Assembly: GCF_016862435.1 (NCBI RefSeq)
Contig: NZ_BOMY01000022.1
Coordinates: forward strand, 124,001-188,000
Direction: 5' to 3'
Length of the DNA stretch: 64,000 bases
Origin: Paractinoplanes tereljensis
Lineage (GTDB): Bacteria; Actinomycetota; Actinomycetes; Mycobacteriales; Micromonosporaceae
The notes below the pieces were generated by a model. The model saw only the letters and a list, made by a program, of their open reading frames with translations, did not search any database and had not been told where the DNA came from. Made by a program: the position numbers and the translations under genes. Positions 60,902 to 64,000 of the stretch are shown piece after piece. Numbering within the stretch: the stretch's first letter is position 1; the number at the start of each line of letters is the position of its first letter.

Positions 60902-60919
60902 CGTCCGAATATTCGGACG
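60902..60919. promoter_or_regulatory. Perfect 18-base palindrome upstream of the receiver/HD-GYP gene
   Basis: CGTCCGAATATTCGGACG is fully self-complementary, centred in the 71-base gap between two minus-strand genes. It lies 33 bases before the response-regulator start, a position suited to an activator or repressor dimer. I do not recognise the cognate regulator. Confidence 0.6.
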
Positions 60920-60940
60920 GAAGGCGCCACCGGATGAGCG

Positions 60941-61594
60941 TTATCCGCTTATCGGGCGGCCGGTTCGGGTGGAGATGTGCGGGGGTGGCTTGATCCCGGG
61001 CGGAAGCAACGGGTCGGCAACCGGGGTGCCCCAGGTCGCGACGACCGGCAGGCGGCCGGCCCAGAGCCCGAGCGCGGCGTCCGGGCCGTCACCGTCGTCC
61101 GGTGGCCCGTCGCTGATCTTCACCGACGCCTCGGCGAGCGGGATCGCCAGCAGCGTGGTGGCGGCTAGTTCCTTGTTCGACGGGCGCCGGGTGTAATCCC
61201 ACTGCCCGGGGGCCACGTGTTCGGTGAGCAGGCGCAGGCCGTACAGCAGATCGTCGGGGTCGTTGATCTTCTCTGGAATGCCGTAGATCATCGCGCTGCG
61301 GTAGTTGATGCCGTGCTCGAAGACCGAGCGGGCCAGGATCAGGCCGTCCAGCACCGTGACGGTCACGCAGACCTCCGCGCCGGTGGTGAGGCTGCGGCTG
61401 GCCACCGACCCGTGCAGGAAGATCCGCTGGTGGTCGTACCCGTAGACGGTCGGCACCACCATCGGATGGCCGTCGACGAGCACGCCGAGGTGGGCGACCA
61501 GGCCGGCCGCCAGCACCTCCGGCAAATCGGCCGGATCGGTACGGCCGTTGTCCTTCATCCGGCGGTGCCGGGTACGCGGTGTCGGGGACAGCAT
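60941..61594 (-). CDS. Pyridoxamine 5'-phosphate oxidase-like flavin/F420-binding protein
   Basis: This 217-residue protein has the split-barrel fold: EVLAAGLVAHLGVLVDGHPMVVPTVYGYDHQRIFLHGSVASRSLTTGAEVCVTVTVLDGLILARS and the later HGINYRSAMIYGIPEKI. These match the MSMEG-type PNPOx-related group that binds FMN or F420 and often acts on small toxic compounds. ATG 61594 lies 6 bases after TACGGT (61606-61601), so it seems leaderless. The CheY-like gene ends 14 bases upstream on the same strand. Its exact reaction is unknown. Confidence 0.89.
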   Translation of the reverse strand: MLSPTPRTRHRRMKDNGRTDPADLPEVLAAGLVAHLGVLVDGHPMVVPTVYGYDHQRIFLHGSVASRSLTTGAEVCVTVTVLDGLILARSVFEHGINYRSAMIYGIPEKINDPDDLLYGLRLLTEHVAPGQWDYTRRPSNKELAATTLLAIPLAEASVKISDGPPDDGDGPDAALGLWAGRLPVVATWGTPVADPLLPPGIKPPPHISTRTGRPISG

Positions 61595-61608
61595 CCGCAA
61601 ACCGTAGG

Positions 61609-62028
61609 TCAGGCGCTCACCGCGTGGTGGGCCGGGCAGCTCCCGTTGGCGATGTGCGCGTGCGGGCCGCGGTCGGCCAGCTCCTGGATCACCTCGCGCA
61701 GCTTGTCGTTCGGGCACGGTTTGAGCAGTACGGCGCAGCAGCCGGCCTCGATCGGCTGATTGTCGCCGGGGTGCAGATGGCCGCTGAGCATGACGATCGG
61801 CAGGTCGGCCAGGTCGGCGCTGCGCCGGATCGCCCGGGTGAGTTCGAGGCCGTCCATCTGTGGCATGCCGAGATCGGTCAGCAGCACGTCGGGGCGCTCG
61901 GCGACAGCCTGCTCCAGCGCGGCCAGCCCGTCCGGTCGATGGACCACGGTATGCCCGGCCCGGGTCAGCAGCCGGCTCAGAATCACCGCGATGTCCTGGT
62001 CGTCCTCGGCGACTAGTACTACGGCCAT
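61609..62028 (-). CDS. CheY-like single-domain response regulator
   Basis: This 139-residue receiver has the acidic pocket VLVAEDDQD, the phosphorylated aspartate in VLLTDLGMPQMDGLEL, a switch serine in IVMLSGH and the conserved lysine in VLLKPCPNDKL. No output domain is present, only a short histidine/cysteine-containing tail (GPHAHIANGSCPAHHAVSA) that could bind metal. Partners may be the Hpt protein at 59308 or the PAS kinase at 62921. Confidence 0.94.
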   Translation of the reverse strand: MAVVLVAEDDQDIAVILSRLLTRAGHTVVHRPDGLAALEQAVAERPDVLLTDLGMPQMDGLELTRAIRRSADLADLPIVMLSGHLHPGDNQPIEAGCCAVLLKPCPNDKLREVIQELADRGPHAHIANGSCPAHHAVSA

Positions 62029-62075
62029 GGCACCAGCATGCGCCGCGTCTACTACAAGATGTGGGGGTTTGCGGG

Positions 62076-62858
62076 TTATACCTTGACCGCCACGCCCGCG
62101 ATGAGCGAGTGCCGGGCCACCTCGCCCGCCTCGTCCGCGCCGGGGCCGGCCCGCCAGTCCACGGCCGGCACCACGCCCGGTTCGAGCAGCGTCCAACCGC
62201 CGAAGAACGCCCGGAACTCGTCGCGTTCGCGCAGCATCATCGGCGAGGTGGTGTGGTTGTAGAGGCGCAGCACCTGCTGGGCGTGCGGCGGTTCGTCGGC
62301 CTGGCGGCAGGCGTGCGACAGCGCCAGCCAGCTGCCCGGCGCGAGCGCCTCCCGGTAGCGCTCGAGAGCCAGCCCGAGCCGCTCGGTGTCCGGGATGAAG
62401 TGCGCGACGGCGACGGCGAGCAGGCACACCGGCCGGCCGAGGTCGAGCGTGGCGCGCACCTCGACGGCATCGAGCACCGCGTCCGCGTCGGTGAGGTCGG
62501 CGTGCAGCACGGCCGCGCAGTCGCCGGCCCGCCGGGTGTGCGCCACCGCGACCGGGTCGATGTCGACGGCGACGATCTTCGCGGCCGGCCGGATGGCCTT
62601 GACCGTGGACGGCACGTCTCCCGGGGCCGGGATGCCGGCGCCCAGATCGAGGAACTGGTCCAGGCCGGTGGCAGCGGCCGCGGTGACCACCCGGTTCAGG
62701 AAGGCGCGGCCGGCCCGCAGCACGGCCGGCAGTTCCGGCATGGCCGCCAGCGCCACCCCGGCGGCCTCCCGATCGGCCGCGAAGTTGTGGCGTCCGCCCA
62801 GGTAGTAGTCGTAGACCCGGGCCCCGCTCGGCCGTTGCGGGTCCACCTCGACATCCAT
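62076..62858 (-). CDS. SAM-dependent methyltransferase (DUF574/PF04672 type)
   Basis: The 260-residue protein has the actinomycete-specific start RPSGARVYDYYLGGRHNFAADREAA, the SAM-binding loop FLDLGAGIPAPGDVPST, VAVDIDPVAVAHTR and a C-terminal part with YNHTTSPMMLRERDEFRAFFGGWTLLEPGVV. This family is very numerous in mycelial actinomycetes, but no general substrate is established. ATG 62858 is the start. It is divergent from the PAS kinase gene 63 bases away. Confidence 0.93.
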   Translation of the reverse strand: MDVEVDPQRPSGARVYDYYLGGRHNFAADREAAGVALAAMPELPAVLRAGRAFLNRVVTAAAATGLDQFLDLGAGIPAPGDVPSTVKAIRPAAKIVAVDIDPVAVAHTRRAGDCAAVLHADLTDADAVLDAVEVRATLDLGRPVCLLAVAVAHFIPDTERLGLALERYREALAPGSWLALSHACRQADEPPHAQQVLRLYNHTTSPMMLRERDEFRAFFGGWTLLEPGVVPAVDWRAGPGADEAGEVARHSLIAGVAVKV

Positions 62859-62920
62859 GGAGGGGAGCGTAGGGAAACCGCATCCTCGGCGCTGGTCGAA
62901 TGGTTAAGGTAGGTCCGGTA

Positions 62921-64000
62921 ATGGGGGAAACGTACGGTATTTCGGGACCTCAGCTGGACGAACTGCTGCGGGCGATGGTCCGTACCGCCCATGACGCGAT
63001 CTTCGCGGTCGGCCGTGATTTCACCGTCCTGTTCTGGAACCCGGCCGCCGAGGCCCTCTTCGGCTACCGCGCCGACGAGATCGTCGGGCACAGCGTCGAC
63101 GTCCTCGTCCCACCCGACCGGCAGGCCGACCAGCGCGAGATGCTGCTGCTGATGGAGTCGGGCGCCCGGCTCGAACGGTTCCGCACCCGTCGCCGGCACC
63201 GCGACGGGAGCTGGCTGCAGGTCACCCTGACCATGTCGCCGCTCTGCGACCGCGAGGACTACATCGGCTACACCGTGATCGCCCGGGCGGTCAGCGCCCG
63301 GGAACGCCACGAGTCCAGCTTCCAGGCGCTGGTGGAGGCCGCGCCGGACGCGTTCGTCGGGGTCGGCGACGACGGCCGGGTGGTGCTGGCCAACACCCAG
63401 GCCGAGACGCTCTTCGGCCTGACCCGGCACGGCCTGATCGGCAAGGAGATCGACAAGCTGCTGGCGCCGCCGCTGGGGGCCGAGGGTGACGCGCACGCCA
63501 ACCGGGCCGACGGCAGCACGGTTCCGATCGAGGTGTCGTTGAGCGTCCTGCCCACCGACGACGGCCGGATCCGCTGCGCGGTGATCCGGGATATCACCGA
63601 ACGGGTACGCGCCAACGAGCGCGTCCAGCAGTTGCAGGCCGAGGCGCAACTGCAACGGGTCCAGCGCCTCGAGGGCCTCGGCCAGCTGGCCGGCGGGGTC
63701 GCCCACGACTTCAACAACCTGATCGCGGTGATCAGCAACTACGCCATGTTCATCGCCGAGGCCGCCGCCGACCACGGGCTCGACGAGATCGCCGGGGACG
63801 CCGCCCAGATCGTCAAGGCGGCCCAGCGCGGCGCCGACCTGACCCATCAGCTGCTGGCCTTCGCCCGGCGCGAGGTGGTGCGGCCCCGGCCGCTCAGCCT
63901 CAACGACGTGGTCATCGACATCGAGGCGATGCTGCGCCGCTCGATCGGCGAGCACATCCTGCTCGACCTGAACCTGGACGCCGGCCTCCCGACCATCACC
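62921..64000 (+). CDS. PAS-PAS sensor histidine kinase, 3' end missing
   Basis: The first 360 codons are present. Two PAS domains (about residues 12-125, FAVGRDFTVLFWNPAAEALFGYRADEIVG, and about 135-240, VGDDGRVVLANTQAETLFGLTRHGLIG) precede the HisKA domain with the phosphorylated histidine H262 in LAGGVAHDFNNLIAVISNY. The sequence stops before the ATP-binding domain. The HDFNN form is typical of kinases that often carry a C-terminal receiver, which could feed the nearby Hpt protein. ATG 62921 follows TAAGGTAGG. No membrane segment is seen, so it senses a cytosolic signal. Confidence 0.93.
   Translation, partial: MGETYGISGPQLDELLRAMVRTAHDAIFAVGRDFTVLFWNPAAEALFGYRADEIVGHSVDVLVPPDRQADQREMLLLMESGARLERFRTRRRHRDGSWLQVTLTMSPLCDREDYIGYTVIARAVSARERHESSFQALVEAAPDAFVGVGDDGRVVLANTQAETLFGLTRHGLIGKEIDKLLAPPLGAEGDAHANRADGSTVPIEVSLSVLPTDDGRIRCAVIRDITERVRANERVQQLQAEAQLQRVQRLEGLGQLAGGVAHDFNNLIAVISNYAMFIAEAAADHGLDEIAGDAAQIVKAAQRGADLTHQLLAFARREVVRPRPLSLNDVVIDIEAMLRRSIGEHILLDLNLDAGLPTIT

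Overview
The window is 64 kb of very GC-rich chromosomal DNA with densely packed genes, GTG and TTG starts and many 1- to 4-base stop/start overlaps. The gene content fits a filamentous, probably motile actinomycete of the Micromonosporaceae, such as Actinoplanes. This is an inference from an F420-type luciferase-like oxidoreductase, a DUF5753 regulator, DUF3349, CGNR zinc-finger protein, PF04672-type methyltransferase, several FUSC/PiT/ABC systems, many cyclic-di-GMP proteins and a chemoreceptor behind a sigma-28-like promoter. No rRNA, tRNA, CRISPR array, insertion sequence or phage structural gene was seen.

Layout. 1-9.6 kb: end-truncated secreted GH2 glycosidase, GAF-GAF-GGDEF cyclase, FUSC exporter, small conserved unknowns, an EamA transporter divergent from a CGNR protein, and an acyl-CoA dehydrogenase. 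9.6-21.4 kb: a fused alpha-beta glycyl-tRNA synthetase, serine hydrolase, chemoreceptor, HTH-DUF5753 regulator, ion-channel remnant, and a TetR/hydrolase pair divergent from a monooxygenase/Rid pair with two perfect operators. 21.5-29.6 kb: an ABC exporter with its own two-component system, a Tat-type glycerophosphodiesterase, and a divergent pair made of a TRAF-binding-like/trypsin protease and an LSDAT (SLOG) protein. 29.6-39.3 kb: a tandem duplication of a phosphate transporter plus small membrane partner around a DUF3349 gene, a TetR/aldo-keto reductase pair, a membrane GGDEF protein and a second two-component system. 39.3-43.4 kb: secreted PQQ sugar dehydrogenase, a Tat TIM-barrel protein and a PhyH dioxygenase.

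43.5-53.2 kb holds the most coherent pathway: a MocR regulator and class III aminotransferase on one strand, and on the other beta-ureidopropionase, dihydropyrimidinase, an F420-type oxidoreductase and a four-gene NMT1/THI5-type ABC importer. Together they would import a pyrimidine or related ring compound and degrade it reductively. No flavin/FeS dihydropyrimidine dehydrogenase is present, so the F420-type enzyme is the natural candidate for the first step.

53.2-64 kb is a signalling block. Two paralogous membrane GGDEF-EAL proteins (one with a destroyed GGDEF signature) lie in one run with a PD-(D/E)XK-like protein and a helical unknown. An Hpt protein, a response regulator fused to an HD-GYP domain that has lost its metal ligands, a CheY-like receiver and a PAS-PAS histidine kinase that runs off the window follow.

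Regulation visible in the sequence includes many apparently leaderless genes (a TANNNT -10 box 6-8 bases before the start codon), palindromic operators in divergent intergenic regions, and long GC-rich terminator hairpins between convergent genes.
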